A stretch of DNA of 64,000 nucleotides from Sphingobacteriia bacterium. Lineage in GTDB: Bacteria; Bacteroidota; Bacteroidia; Chitinophagales; Chitinophagaceae. This document shows positions 6,929-16,449 of this stretch, piece by piece. Every line of letters begins with the position of its first letter. Within the stretch, counting starts at the first letter, position 1. The position numbers were made by a program, and so were the translations under genes. The DNA is taken from positions 1 through 64,000 of the forward strand of contig RDZY01000013.1 in the NCBI GenBank assembly GCA_004294135.1, given 5' to 3'. The notes beneath the pieces are model-generated. The model did no database searches. It saw only the letters and a list, made by a program, of their open reading frames with translations, and had not been told where the DNA came from.

Positions 6929-9424
6929 TTAATTACCCACTAAAAAAACAGCATTGGCAAATAGCAGGAATCCGTTTTCCCAAAAATTTCTAAACAAGGG
7001 ATTTTCTGATAAATACACCACCGATCCACTGCCCATATCTTGCACTCCAAATAATAATCCGTCTTTTAATTTCGCTTTTAATTGCGCCCCTGCAAAGCCT
7101 GTTACATAACCATCTTTCTTAATGGTCCCTACATTCCATCCACCTTTTAAATACTCGTACAAATTATTGTCTTGCTTTAACGTATAATAATAATCAGGAT
7201 ATCCAAAACCGAGTGGATGTGTATTATCAAGTTCCATTTTATAAATAGCACCGGGAATAGAATTGGTCAAATAATCTTTGTCTCTATCCGCATATTTTTT
7301 TACCGAATCTTCTTGTTTAGAATCGGGCTTGGCTTCTTTTAATTTAATACCCCATTCAGCCGCCGCCAGAATAGATACTGCATTTTCAAGCGCAATAATT
7401 TTACCACCACTGCGTACAAAATCTTTTAATTTTTCTGTATTTGCTTTATCATTAAGACTGCGGAAACCCCCATCGGGAATAATTAATACCTGATAATTTC
7501 TTAAGTTAAAACGAGATAAATCGCCCGCATTCAACTGTGTAATAGGGTAGTTTAGCAACTTATCAAAATAATGCCATACTTCCCCAGTAGCCAATGAGGA
7601 GGACTGTTCACCAGTCAACATGGCAATTTTAGGAGCAGCCGCAATAATATGAATATCAGGAGAACCAAAATCAGCCCCCTTATCCATAAATCCGGTTTCA
7701 ACTGCATCGGGCTGTACATTAAATTTCATACAAGCTGCATTGGTGAGCGAAAGCCAGTCAGCACCATTACTGGTTTTTAATACTATCAATGTGCCCCTAT
7801 CATAGGTTTTATTTTTATAGGTGAAGGCTTTTTCAACAAAGCGCACTTTCAATCCACCCTTTAGCAATGAAGCCAATAATTGGGCACTATTAAATGATTG
7901 GTAGGGAATTAATAAGCCATAATTACTGGCAATAGGTGTAACCGAAGTGGCTGGTTTTAAATCTTTTTTCACGAGTAATTTTTCCTTTACTACAAATCCT
8001 TTAATACCATAAGAATAAGCAGCAGACCAAGCAGTAATATCATAAGTATTAGAATCAGAAACCAATGTTCTAGGTTCTAGTAAAACCTTAGCCATAGCGG
8101 CTCTTGGCTGGTAGGCGCTCACTGCAAGGTGAAGCCCCTCATCTGAAAATGCTTCTTCTTTACCAGAAAAATAATTAAATCCGCGGAAGGTCTTATTACT
8201 GAGTATACCATATTCAATACCATTTTGGTTCAGTAATTTTTTTAACGCATTTATTTTGTTTTCGTCTTTGGCAGTAAATACATAGGTCTTGTATTCACCT
8301 ATTTTTCCAGCACGGCCATCGTCAAAAAACTGTTTGAATTCACCCACCAACTTGTCTTTATTTTGTGAAGCAATTTCAATGGTTGACAAGCCAGTAGCAA
8401 AATGGTGCGCCGCTCTTTCTACGAGACTAAGGGTATCGCCATCTTCATTCTGAATGGCTAAGCCTGCACGTATTCCACCTTGCTCATAGGTCATTCCAAT
8501 TGCCCCATTGTAAACAGGATAAGTATCACCATAAGATGGATAGAGTAAATCGAAACGCTCTTTGGTAAAGAATAACCAATTATTAGCGTCAAAATATTTT
8601 GCGTGATTTTTGCCAATCAACCCTTGAAAATTACGCTGCCATGGAGTAATTACTTCATGCATAGGTTCAGCAGCAGGTGCAAAATAATAGGGCTCATTGT
8701 AACCCTGCTCGTGATAGTCCACATGTATCTGCGGCATCCAGTTTAGGTATTTTTTTAAGCGCTGCTGTGTTTCTACTTGGGTTTGCCAAGCCCAATCTCT
8801 ATTCAAATCAAAATTATAATGGTTACTTCTTCCACCTGGCCAAGGTTCAGAATGTTCACGAGCCACAGGCTCTGCATTGTACTGGTTTCCTACCACTGAA
8901 TTATACCAATTTATATAGCGGTCTCTTCCATCGGGATTGATGCAGGGATCTAATACCACCACCGTATTTTTCAACCACTCCTTGGTCTTTTGATTGGTAG
9001 GGTCAACCAAAGCGTGTATCGTTAATAAAAATGCTTCAGATGAAGCCGCTTCATTGCCATGAACATTATAACTTAACCATACAATGGCAGGTGCATTAGC
9101 AGATTGGGCGACTGTATGATCACCCGATAAACCAGCTATGCGGAGGTTATTGAGTCGAATTGATTCTAGTTTTTCTATATTCTCAGGTGAACTTACAAAA
9201 GCCAATACCAATTCACGCCCTTCATTAGTGTGCCCATATTTCTCCAACTTCACCATATTGGGGGTGGATTGTACAACAGATTTAAGATAATCCATCAGTT
9301 GGTGGTGACGGGTAAAACGGGTACCCACTTTGTATCCTAAAAACTGATCGGGATGTTGTAAAGACTGTGCTACCAAGATGCCAGAAAATACCAAGCAAAT
9401 AAAACCCATCATTAATTTCTTCAT
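6929..9424 (-). CDS. Secreted M14-family zinc carboxypeptidase
   Basis: An 831-residue exported metallopeptidase. The signal peptide (MKKLMMGFICLVFSGILVAQ) precedes the M14 domain at about residues 25-370. Zinc ligands appear as HGNE (about residue 120), followed by DPCINPDGRDR, then NLNRDWAW-type residues (FDLNRDWAW) and VDYHEQGYNEPYYF. The C-terminal half contains a glutamine-amidotransferase-like fold, a common arrangement in Bacteroidota M14 proteins of this size. It probably digests peptides in the periplasm or outside the cell. It is divergent from gamma-glutamyltransferase, another peptide-degrading enzyme. Confidence 0.9.
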   Translation of the reverse strand: MKKLMMGFICLVFSGILVAQSLQHPDQFLGYKVGTRFTRHHQLMDYLKSVVQSTPNMVKLEKYGHTNEGRELVLAFVSSPENIEKLESIRLNNLRIAGLSGDHTVAQSANAPAIVWLSYNVHGNEAASSEAFLLTIHALVDPTNQKTKEWLKNTVVVLDPCINPDGRDRYINWYNSVVGNQYNAEPVAREHSEPWPGGRSNHYNFDLNRDWAWQTQVETQQRLKKYLNWMPQIHVDYHEQGYNEPYYFAPAAEPMHEVITPWQRNFQGLIGKNHAKYFDANNWLFFTKERFDLLYPSYGDTYPVYNGAIGMTYEQGGIRAGLAIQNEDGDTLSLVERAAHHFATGLSTIEIASQNKDKLVGEFKQFFDDGRAGKIGEYKTYVFTAKDENKINALKKLLNQNGIEYGILSNKTFRGFNYFSGKEEAFSDEGLHLAVSAYQPRAAMAKVLLEPRTLVSDSNTYDITAWSAAYSYGIKGFVVKEKLLVKKDLKPATSVTPIASNYGLLIPYQSFNSAQLLASLLKGGLKVRFVEKAFTYKNKTYDRGTLIVLKTSNGADWLSLTNAACMKFNVQPDAVETGFMDKGADFGSPDIHIIAAAPKIAMLTGEQSSSLATGEVWHYFDKLLNYPITQLNAGDLSRFNLRNYQVLIIPDGGFRSLNDKANTEKLKDFVRSGGKIIALENAVSILAAAEWGIKLKEAKPDSKQEDSVKKYADRDKDYLTNSIPGAIYKMELDNTHPLGFGYPDYYYTLKQDNNLYEYLKGGWNVGTIKKDGYVTGFAGAQLKAKLKDGLLFGVQDMGSGSVVYLSENPLFRNFWENGFLLFANAVFLVGN

Positions 9425-9618
9425 AAGTTAGTTGTATAAGCCATGAAAATAAGAAGAAACCCACAACCGCCCATCAATATGGGGCATAAGTTTTTATTTT
9501 GAAGAGAATGGAACACCAATATATTTTGTAATTTCCCCGCTTATAATGAGCTGCAAATAGTTTTAGCACTCACCAAAGTGGAATTTGTAAATTTTCAGCA
9601 AAACCAATAAAATCATAC

Positions 9619-11340
9619 ATGAATAAACTGATTGTTTTTTGCAGCGGAATGCTGTTAGTGGGTACAGCAATTTGTCAAACAATTCCATCTATAGTGGGTT
9701 CAGATAAGGAAGTAAACCCCTACCAATATAGTGTGGTAAAGCGGGGTGAATTTAAGCAAGCGGCGGTAAGCAGTGCGCACCCACTTGTCAGCATGGTAGG
9801 CGCTGCCATTATGAAAAAAGGTGGCAATGCTTTTGATGCTGCTATTGCAACACAACTTGCACTGGCAGTGGTGTATCCCAATGCCGGCAATATTGGTGGA
9901 GGTGGTTTTTTACTGGGGAGAAAAACAAATGGCGAATTAATTGGTATTGATTATAGAGAAGCCAGTCCCGAAAAATCAAGTAGGGATATGTACTTGGATC
10001 AACAAGGTAATCCACAATTAAATCTTTCTCAGTCAGGACATTTGGCTTCTGGCATACCGGGCACCATTGCTGGTTTATTTGCTACCCATGCTTATGCAAA
10101 ATTACCGTTTGAAGTATTGATACAACCCGCTATAGATCTAGCTTCTATGGGATTTGTGCTGACAGAAAAAGAAGCCTCTAGCTTTAATAGTGTAAAAGAA
10201 TTCATAACCAAGAATAGCACTACGCCAACTGCCTTTGATAGGGCAATTCGATGGAAAGTGGGCGACACATTGGTGCAGAAAGAATTGGCACAAACCCTAA
10301 TAAGGATTCAGCAAAATGGGGCGAGGGGGTTTTATGATGGTAAAACAGCCGAATTACTTGTAGCAGAAATGCAAAGAGGAAAAGGTATTATTAACTTGAA
10401 CGATTTAAAAAGTTATACCGCCAAGCTGCGCAATCCCATCATTTTTAATTATCGAAACCATGAAATCATCAGTTTTGCCCCACCCAGTAGTGGTGGCGTA
10501 TTGCTTACACAGATGATGAAGATGATTGAAAAATATCCGATGGCAAAAATGGGTTTTCAAACCACCAATTCCGTACAGTTGATGATTGAAGCAGAGAGAA
10601 GGGCTTATGCAGATAGAGCTGCTTATTTGGGCGATCCTGACTATTGGAAAGTACCCCTCAAAACCTTAACAAGCGACGCCTATATTAAAGAAAGAATGAA
10701 AGATTATGACCCAGATAAAGCGGGAACCAGCACCGCAATAAAAGCCGGAATTATTGCAGAAAGCGAAGAAACCACCCATCTTAGCATAGTAGACGCAGTA
10801 GGAAATATGGTGTCGGTTACCACTACTTTAAACGGCAGCTATGGTTCAAGAGTAGTGGTTGGTGGAGCTGGTTTTTTGTTGAATAATGAGATGGATGATT
10901 TTAGTGCAAAACCAGGCGTAGCGAATATGTATGGAGCCATTGGCGGGGAAGCTAATGCCATACAGCCCGGCAAAAGAATGTTGAGTTCAATGACGCCTAC
11001 TTTGGTAATGAAAGATAAAAAACCTTACCTCACTATTGGCACACCTGGTGGAACTACCATTCCTACATCGGTATATCAAGCGTTGGTAAATATCATTGAC
11101 TTTAATATGGTGGTAGGCGACGCCATTGATGCCGCCAAATTCCATCACCAATGGTTACCCGATGAAGTTTTTGTAGAGAAAGATTTTAACCTCTCCACAA
11201 AATTGGCTTTACAAAAAATGGGGTATCGTATAACCGAGCGAGGCGGAATTGGCAGAACCGAAGGCATCCGCATACTTCCCAATAAAAGAAAGGAAGCAGC
11301 AGCAGATAAGCGCGGTGACGATTCGGTGGCGGGGTTCTAA
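9619..11340 (+). CDS. ggt: Gamma-glutamyltransferase
   Basis: Periplasmic Ntn-hydrolase that transfers or hydrolyses the gamma-glutamyl group of glutathione and related peptides. The 573-residue proenzyme has a signal peptide ending near residue 20 (TAICQ). Its autoprocessing site is TTHLS, with the first Thr at about residue 385 as the new N-terminal nucleophile. Substrate-loop motifs NGSYGSRVVVGGAGFLLNNE and SSMTPTLV follow, as expected for the small subunit. The large subunit carries ANAGNIGGGGF-like residues (YPNAGNIGGGGF). Length and order are typical. Confidence 0.95.
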   Translation: MNKLIVFCSGMLLVGTAICQTIPSIVGSDKEVNPYQYSVVKRGEFKQAAVSSAHPLVSMVGAAIMKKGGNAFDAAIATQLALAVVYPNAGNIGGGGFLLGRKTNGELIGIDYREASPEKSSRDMYLDQQGNPQLNLSQSGHLASGIPGTIAGLFATHAYAKLPFEVLIQPAIDLASMGFVLTEKEASSFNSVKEFITKNSTTPTAFDRAIRWKVGDTLVQKELAQTLIRIQQNGARGFYDGKTAELLVAEMQRGKGIINLNDLKSYTAKLRNPIIFNYRNHEIISFAPPSSGGVLLTQMMKMIEKYPMAKMGFQTTNSVQLMIEAERRAYADRAAYLGDPDYWKVPLKTLTSDAYIKERMKDYDPDKAGTSTAIKAGIIAESEETTHLSIVDAVGNMVSVTTTLNGSYGSRVVVGGAGFLLNNEMDDFSAKPGVANMYGAIGGEANAIQPGKRMLSSMTPTLVMKDKKPYLTIGTPGGTTIPTSVYQALVNIIDFNMVVGDAIDAAKFHHQWLPDEVFVEKDFNLSTKLALQKMGYRITERGGIGRTEGIRILPNKRKEAAADKRGDDSVAGF

Positions 11341-11389
11341 AGTATATTCCAATTAAAATCAACAGATCCTTAATTTTAAATATCCATCT

Positions 11390-12199
11390 ATGCACTACCT
11401 CTTGAAACAATTGATACCACCCATTCTACATACCCTTAGGTGGTATAGTTTTAAATATGGATGGAAGGGAGATTATATTTCTTTTGCCGAGGCCAATCAA
11501 AAAACAACCGGCTATGATGCAGATCATATTCTAGATAGAATAATTACTACCAACCGTAAAATTGTAAATGGTGAAATTAAATATGAGCGGGACGGGATTT
11601 TGTATGAAAAACCAAAAATGAATTTTAATTTATTAAGTTCATTACTCTATATAGCTTCCTTGCGAGAACAAGAATTGTGTGTATTAGATTTTGGGGGATC
11701 CCTTGGCACTTCATTCTATCATGTATCTCCCTATTTATCGCAACTAAAAAAGCTGGAGTGGTGTATTGTAGAACAACCTAATTATGTAGCAGCTGGAAGA
11801 AAAGAATTTGAAACAGCTCAACTTCAATTTTATACTTCTATTGAAGAATGTATGCAATATCATAAACCAGATATCATTATCTTCTCTGCTTCTATTCAAT
11901 ATATTGAAGAAACCTATTCACTACTCGATAGGGTTAGAAAATGTGGAATCCCATATTTACTTTTCGATTTTATGGCTTATAATGATGAGGATCGAGATCG
12001 TATAGCCATCCAGCATGTTCCCCCAGTATTCTATGGAGTTGAAGCTTCTTATACTTGCTGGTTTTACAATAAATTGAAAATGTTTGGCTGGCTTGAACAG
12101 TACTATACCATGCTTTACGACTTTATTTCAGAGCCCGATCTTTACTATCTGGAACTAAAACCATTTAAGTATGAGGGACAGTTATGGAAATTAAATTAA
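11390..12199 (+). CDS. Putative methyltransferase, TIGR04325 family
   Basis: A 269-residue cytoplasmic protein. Near residues 25-45 it has GWKGDYISFAEANQKTTGYD, the characteristic opening of the TIGR04325 group, then the SAM-binding-like loop LDFGGSLGTSFYHVSPYL and, later, WCIVEQPNYVAAG. Members of this group usually occur in surface-polysaccharide loci, but none of the neighbouring genes here is a glycosyltransferase, so the substrate is unknown. It starts 49 bases after ggt on the same strand and might be read through from it. Confidence 0.8.
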   Translation: MHYLLKQLIPPILHTLRWYSFKYGWKGDYISFAEANQKTTGYDADHILDRIITTNRKIVNGEIKYERDGILYEKPKMNFNLLSSLLYIASLREQELCVLDFGGSLGTSFYHVSPYLSQLKKLEWCIVEQPNYVAAGRKEFETAQLQFYTSIEECMQYHKPDIIIFSASIQYIEETYSLLDRVRKCGIPYLLFDFMAYNDEDRDRIAIQHVPPVFYGVEASYTCWFYNKLKMFGWLEQYYTMLYDFISEPDLYYLELKPFKYEGQLWKLN

Positions 12200-12225
12200 G
12201 CAATAGGTAAGCCTTTGCTACTACT

Positions 12226-13182
12226 TTAATATGATTGATGAAACCAGTCCCCAAAGGCAGAAAGATCTACATTTCCTCCTGTTAAAATAATACCAGTTTT
12301 TTTTCCTTTAAACACCGCTTTATTTTTTAGTACGGCAGCCAGTGGCACTACGCAACTGGGCTCTACTACAATTTTCATGCGCTCATAAACCAACCTAAGT
12401 GCCCACTTAATTTCTTCTTCTGAAACCAGAAAAATATCTTTCACGTGCGTTTTAATAATGCCCAGTGTGCGTTCACTCAAAGAAGTCATCAACCCATCAG
12501 CAATGGTCTTCACAAAAGGTGCTTTCTCTACCCTACCTGTTTTAAAACTCAGAACAGCATCAGCAGCACCTTCTGGCTCTCCTGCATATACTTCTATATT
12601 ATTACTAAAATAGTGAGCCCCTAAAGCAGTTCCCGAGAGCAGCCCACCCCCACCAACAGGTGCAACAACTGCAGCTAAATGAGCTATATCTTCAATCATT
12701 TCTTTAACACATGTAGCTTGTCCCCCTATTACCCGATCATCATCAAAAGGATGAATAAATGCAGCACCAGTAGCCTCCACTATTTTTTGCACTGCAGCTT
12801 CCCTTGCAGCTTGATTGGGTTGGCAGAAACTAATTTCAGCTCCATATCCTTCAACCGCTTTTACCTTTACAGCAGGCGCATTCTCTGGCATAACAATATA
12901 AGCTTTAGTACCCAATTCTCTTGCCGCAAATGCAATGGCTTGAGCATGGTTACCCGATGAATGTGTGGCAATACCATTGGCCAATTTTTCGGGCGCCAAA
13001 CGCAGCGCCGCATTCATACCACCCCTTATTTTAAATGCCCCAATTTTTTGAAAATTTTCACATTTAAAAAATAGTTCTGTCCCCGCCATAGCATTGATAC
13101 TAGCATTGGTAAGTATGGGTGTGCGATGAATATATTTTGCAATTAATTCATGCGCTTGTTCAATATCATTTTTAGTAATCAT
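12226..13182 (-). CDS. PLP-dependent threonine/serine dehydratase
   Basis: A 318-residue fold-type II PLP enzyme. The Schiff-base lysine lies in KIGAFKIRGG (about residue 52). SSGNHAQA binds the substrate carboxylate, GGGGLLSG binds the cofactor phosphate and TGGNVD closes the C terminus. The absence of a C-terminal ACT-like regulatory domain and the short length fit the catabolic threonine dehydratase, serine racemase and 3-hydroxyaspartate ammonia-lyase branch rather than biosynthetic IlvA. It follows the symporter gene by 23 bases, so uptake of an amino acid and its deamination may be linked. Exact substrate unknown. Confidence 0.85.
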   Translation of the reverse strand: MITKNDIEQAHELIAKYIHRTPILTNASINAMAGTELFFKCENFQKIGAFKIRGGMNAALRLAPEKLANGIATHSSGNHAQAIAFAARELGTKAYIVMPENAPAVKVKAVEGYGAEISFCQPNQAAREAAVQKIVEATGAAFIHPFDDDRVIGGQATCVKEMIEDIAHLAAVVAPVGGGGLLSGTALGAHYFSNNIEVYAGEPEGAADAVLSFKTGRVEKAPFVKTIADGLMTSLSERTLGIIKTHVKDIFLVSEEEIKWALRLVYERMKIVVEPSCVVPLAAVLKNKAVFKGKKTGIILTGGNVDLSAFGDWFHQSY

Positions 13183-13205
13183 GTTGAATTTATTTTATCT
13201 TACTT

Positions 13206-14450
13206 TCATTTATTTTCAACTACGGAACGGTACAGTTCCTCGTCCACTGCATGCTCACTCTTGGCAATTACTACCGCAGCTACCGTATTACCAATAAGGT
13301 TGGTTACAGACCTAGCTTCGCTCATAAAACGATCTACCCCCAATAAAAGAGCGAGGCCTTCTAGCGGAATAATTTTTAATGCTGACAAAGTGGAAGCCAA
13401 TACAATAAAACCACTTCCAGTAACACCAGCAGCACCTTTGCTGGTAACCATTAAAATGCCCATCAATGAAACCTGTTGCCAAAGATCTAATTGAACGCCA
13501 AAAACCTGTGCTAGAAAAATAGTCGCCATGCTCAAGTAAATGGTAGTCCCATCTAAATTAAAGCTATACCCTGTTGGAATAATTAACCCCACAACGGTTT
13601 TACTGCATCCTGCTTGCTCTAATTTCTGCATGATATTAGGAAGTACCGATTCACTACTGCTGGAGCCAATTACAATAAAAATTTCTGCTTTAATATATAC
13701 CAATAATTTCCAGAGACTGAACCCATTGTATTTCGCAATAAGATTTAATACAATAGCAATAAAAAGAAAGACGGTAATATAAAAGCAGCCCATCAATTTT
13801 CCGAGTGATAGCAGTACCGTTGCGCCGTAAGTGCCAATGGTATAAGCCATGCCACCGAAAGCACCAAGGGGTGCCAATAGCATAATCATTTTCATCATTT
13901 GAAAAATTACTTTATTGGCTCTATCCAGTCCGCTTATCAACCCATTTGCTGCGGGCCCGATTTTGGTGATACCAATACCAAATAAAACGCTAAAAAGTAG
14001 AATGGGTAAGATATCACCATCTGCTAATGATTTGAAAATATTATTGGGAATGATATGGGTAAAGAAATCAACCCAGTTCAATTTTTTTCCTGTTTCGGCA
14101 ATACCAACTATTTTCTCAGAAGAATGTAATCCAGAAATATCAACCCCTAGTCCCGGCTTAATAAAATAAGCAGCCATAATGCCAATAAAAAGAGCAAGAG
14201 TGGTCACTACTTCAAAATAAAGTAAACCTTTACCTCCAACGCGACCAACTTTTTTAAGGTCGCCAGCACCGGCAATACCCAGTACGATGGTAAAAAAAAG
14301 TATTGGAATAATGAGCGTTTTAATCAGGTCGATGAATTTTTCGCTGATAAGCTTACCTACAGGTGCAAAGCTGGGGAATAAACACCCTGTAGCAATACCC
14401 AGTAAAATGGCTATTACAACCTGAATATAGAGCAATTTAAAGTATTTCAA
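13206..14450 (-). CDS. Dicarboxylate/amino acid:cation symporter (DAACS family)
   Basis: A 414-residue inner-membrane secondary transporter of the GltP/DctA type. The signature re-entrant loops are visible: a serine-rich SSSSESVLP segment (about residue 265) and GYSFNLDGTTIYLSMATIFL (about 300), which form the substrate and cation sites. Many hydrophobic segments cover the rest. Substrates in this family are glutamate, aspartate, C4-dicarboxylates or small neutral amino acids, and sequence reading does not separate these. Directly upstream of the PLP dehydratase. Confidence 0.92.
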   Translation of the reverse strand: MKYFKLLYIQVVIAILLGIATGCLFPSFAPVGKLISEKFIDLIKTLIIPILFFTIVLGIAGAGDLKKVGRVGGKGLLYFEVVTTLALFIGIMAAYFIKPGLGVDISGLHSSEKIVGIAETGKKLNWVDFFTHIIPNNIFKSLADGDILPILLFSVLFGIGITKIGPAANGLISGLDRANKVIFQMMKMIMLLAPLGAFGGMAYTIGTYGATVLLSLGKLMGCFYITVFLFIAIVLNLIAKYNGFSLWKLLVYIKAEIFIVIGSSSSESVLPNIMQKLEQAGCSKTVVGLIIPTGYSFNLDGTTIYLSMATIFLAQVFGVQLDLWQQVSLMGILMVTSKGAAGVTGSGFIVLASTLSALKIIPLEGLALLLGVDRFMSEARSVTNLIGNTVAAVVIAKSEHAVDEELYRSVVENK

Positions 14451-14537
14451 TACTGTTTAATTTGAAATGATTTCAATATTACTATTAAAAAAGGATTTAG
14501 GCATGGAAACTATTTATACTCCAATAAAACTAAAATT

Positions 14538-14567
14538 TTGCTTGAATCACTCCTAGATCTACATTTG
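14538..14567 (+). promoter_or_regulatory. Promoter of tRNA-Ala
   Basis: TTG at 14538-14540 and TACATTTG at 14560-14567 are exactly 19 bases apart. The tRNA begins nine bases further on. A near-perfect Bacteroidota promoter. Confidence 0.85.
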
Positions 14568-14576
14568 CAGTCCCTA

Positions 14577-14650
<74 letters not shown>

Positions 14651-14660
14651 CAGCTTAACT

Positions 14661-14697
14661 AAGAGACCCATCCCGAGCATTCGGAATGGGTCTCTTT
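14661..14697 (+). terminator. Terminator after tRNA-Ala
   Basis: AGAGACCCAT pairs with ATGGGTCTCT (10 bp) and an inner CCGA/TCGG extends the stem. A short T run follows. It lies 11 bases after the tRNA. Confidence 0.8.
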
Positions 14698-14833
14698 AAT
14701 GGTGAACGCCAGTGGTATTATTTTCGTCTTAGAAACTGTTCAGGTGCCTTTATATGAAATGAATCATAAGCTGTTAAAATCATTAAAAGAATCACTTGAA
14801 ACCATCCCCATCAATATAATTTCTACTCGCTTT

Positions 14834-16333
14834 TCAATGGGTAGAAAATTCAAAAAACTGGTCTACGTCTTTTTTAAACTGTACCAATGAGGGCTTGTGG
14901 ATATAATACATATGCCCCGACTCATAAAAATAACTCTTTATATTCTTCCGTTGTTCTGGCCTGAGAAACATATGCTCAATATCATATTTAGCGGTGAAAT
15001 AAGGGGTAGCAAAATCGTAATACCCAAAGCCTATATAAACTTTTAGTGCTGGATTTTTAGCCATAGCATCTCTCAAACTCTCGGCTACATTTAAAAATTG
15101 GTTCTGAACATTATTGTAATTCCAAGGATATACGTCTCCAAAAATATTGTAGCCCGCTTCTTCTTTAAAATTCAGTTCTTTCTGAAAATAATCGTTGATA
15201 GTGGCCGTAAATGGTCCATCTATATTGCTAAAAGAAGGATCAAAACTATTCGACTCCCCTACATCATCTATATCCCTTCCAGTAAATCTAGCGTCTAATC
15301 TACCAATGGTAAGCCCATCTTTGCGCCTCAACTCTTTGTAGAATCTACCTTCTTCTACCCTTAGGTTGCTTTGCAAACAATACTCTTTTGAGAGACCAGT
15401 ATAATAACTCATTTTTTCTGCAATGGCATCTTTTGCAGCATCATCTAACCAACCCCCTTTTAACAAAGCTGATGCATAAGCACCCAATGCAAACTCCTCT
15501 GACTCCTTTAATGCGTTTTTAAAATTGGCTTGTAAGGCAGGTGCTAATTTTTTATGATACCAAGCTGCTGCTGTATAAGAAGGGATATACAAGGCGCGAG
15601 GCAGATCATTACCAATATAATAATCGTTGGTGCCAAAATTAAGGACCGCAGAAATTAGAAAAATACCATTCAGATAAATGCGGTGACGGTCTTGAAGAAA
15701 TTTTGACAATCCCGCTGCCCTAGTAGTACCATAGCTTTCACCGGCTAAGTATTTGGGAGAACCCCATCGCTCATAGCGTGAAAGAAAATGACGGATAAAT
15801 GAACCCATTGATGCTATGTCTTCTACATACCCATGAAATTGTTTGGGCGACTCCCCTGGTGCAGGGCGACTATATCCTGTAGATACCGGATCTATAAATA
15901 CAAGATCAGTTTTATCTAACCAACTATATTCGTTGCTGATATAATGATACGGAGGACCAACCGACACGCCTTCATCATTTAATAACACCCTTTTAGGACC
16001 TAACCCACCCATATGCAACCACACAGATGAAGATCCTGGCCCTCCATTAAAAGTAAAAGTAAGGGGACGTTTTGCTGCGTCATCCCCATCTTTTTTATAG
16101 TAGGTAAAAAATACTTTAGCGATGGTTTTGCCCGTATCATTTTGCAAAAAAAGATAGCCAGTATGCGCAGTATAATCAATTTTTTTTCCACCGATTACTA
16201 CTGAATTTTTAGTGCTGGTAACTTTTACACCAGCAGGAATTAATTCAGGAATGGTTGTCTCAACACTTTGTTTTTGTGCGTTTGCACCGCAAAGCACTGT
16301 TGCAAGTAACATGGTAAGTAAATAAGATTTCAT
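14834..16333 (-). CDS. Secreted S10-family serine carboxypeptidase
   Basis: About 499 residues from the chosen start (MKSYLLTMLLATVLCGANAQ), which places a signal peptide at the N terminus; an in-frame ATG at 16375 would add 14 residues before it. S10 motifs are NGGPGSSSVWLHMGGLGPKR (about residue 95, oxyanion region) and GESYGTT with the catalytic Ser near residue 199. The triad Asp and His should lie towards the C terminus, where GYYDFATPYF and SGHMYYIHKP are good candidates. It would trim peptides in the periplasm. Monocistronic. Confidence 0.92.
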   Translation of the reverse strand: MKSYLLTMLLATVLCGANAQKQSVETTIPELIPAGVKVTSTKNSVVIGGKKIDYTAHTGYLFLQNDTGKTIAKVFFTYYKKDGDDAAKRPLTFTFNGGPGSSSVWLHMGGLGPKRVLLNDEGVSVGPPYHYISNEYSWLDKTDLVFIDPVSTGYSRPAPGESPKQFHGYVEDIASMGSFIRHFLSRYERWGSPKYLAGESYGTTRAAGLSKFLQDRHRIYLNGIFLISAVLNFGTNDYYIGNDLPRALYIPSYTAAAWYHKKLAPALQANFKNALKESEEFALGAYASALLKGGWLDDAAKDAIAEKMSYYTGLSKEYCLQSNLRVEEGRFYKELRRKDGLTIGRLDARFTGRDIDDVGESNSFDPSFSNIDGPFTATINDYFQKELNFKEEAGYNIFGDVYPWNYNNVQNQFLNVAESLRDAMAKNPALKVYIGFGYYDFATPYFTAKYDIEHMFLRPEQRKNIKSYFYESGHMYYIHKPSLVQFKKDVDQFFEFSTH

Positions 16334-16449
16334 GCTATTTTTTTTATTGATTTTAGCCAAAGAATTCGCGAACAAATATTCCCGTTGGCAACAAAATTAT
16401 TATGGATCATTTCATTTTTAAACATTCCGTATTATTAAATCAGGTATCA

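Noticed and set aside
14699..14890. Small plus-strand frame after tRNA-Ala
   Set aside because: It has no recognisable family, follows the tRNA terminator, and overlaps the end of the S10 peptidase gene.
16334..16375. Start of the S10 peptidase at 16375
   Set aside because: It adds 14 residues in front of a normal signal peptide. The ATG at 16333 fits.
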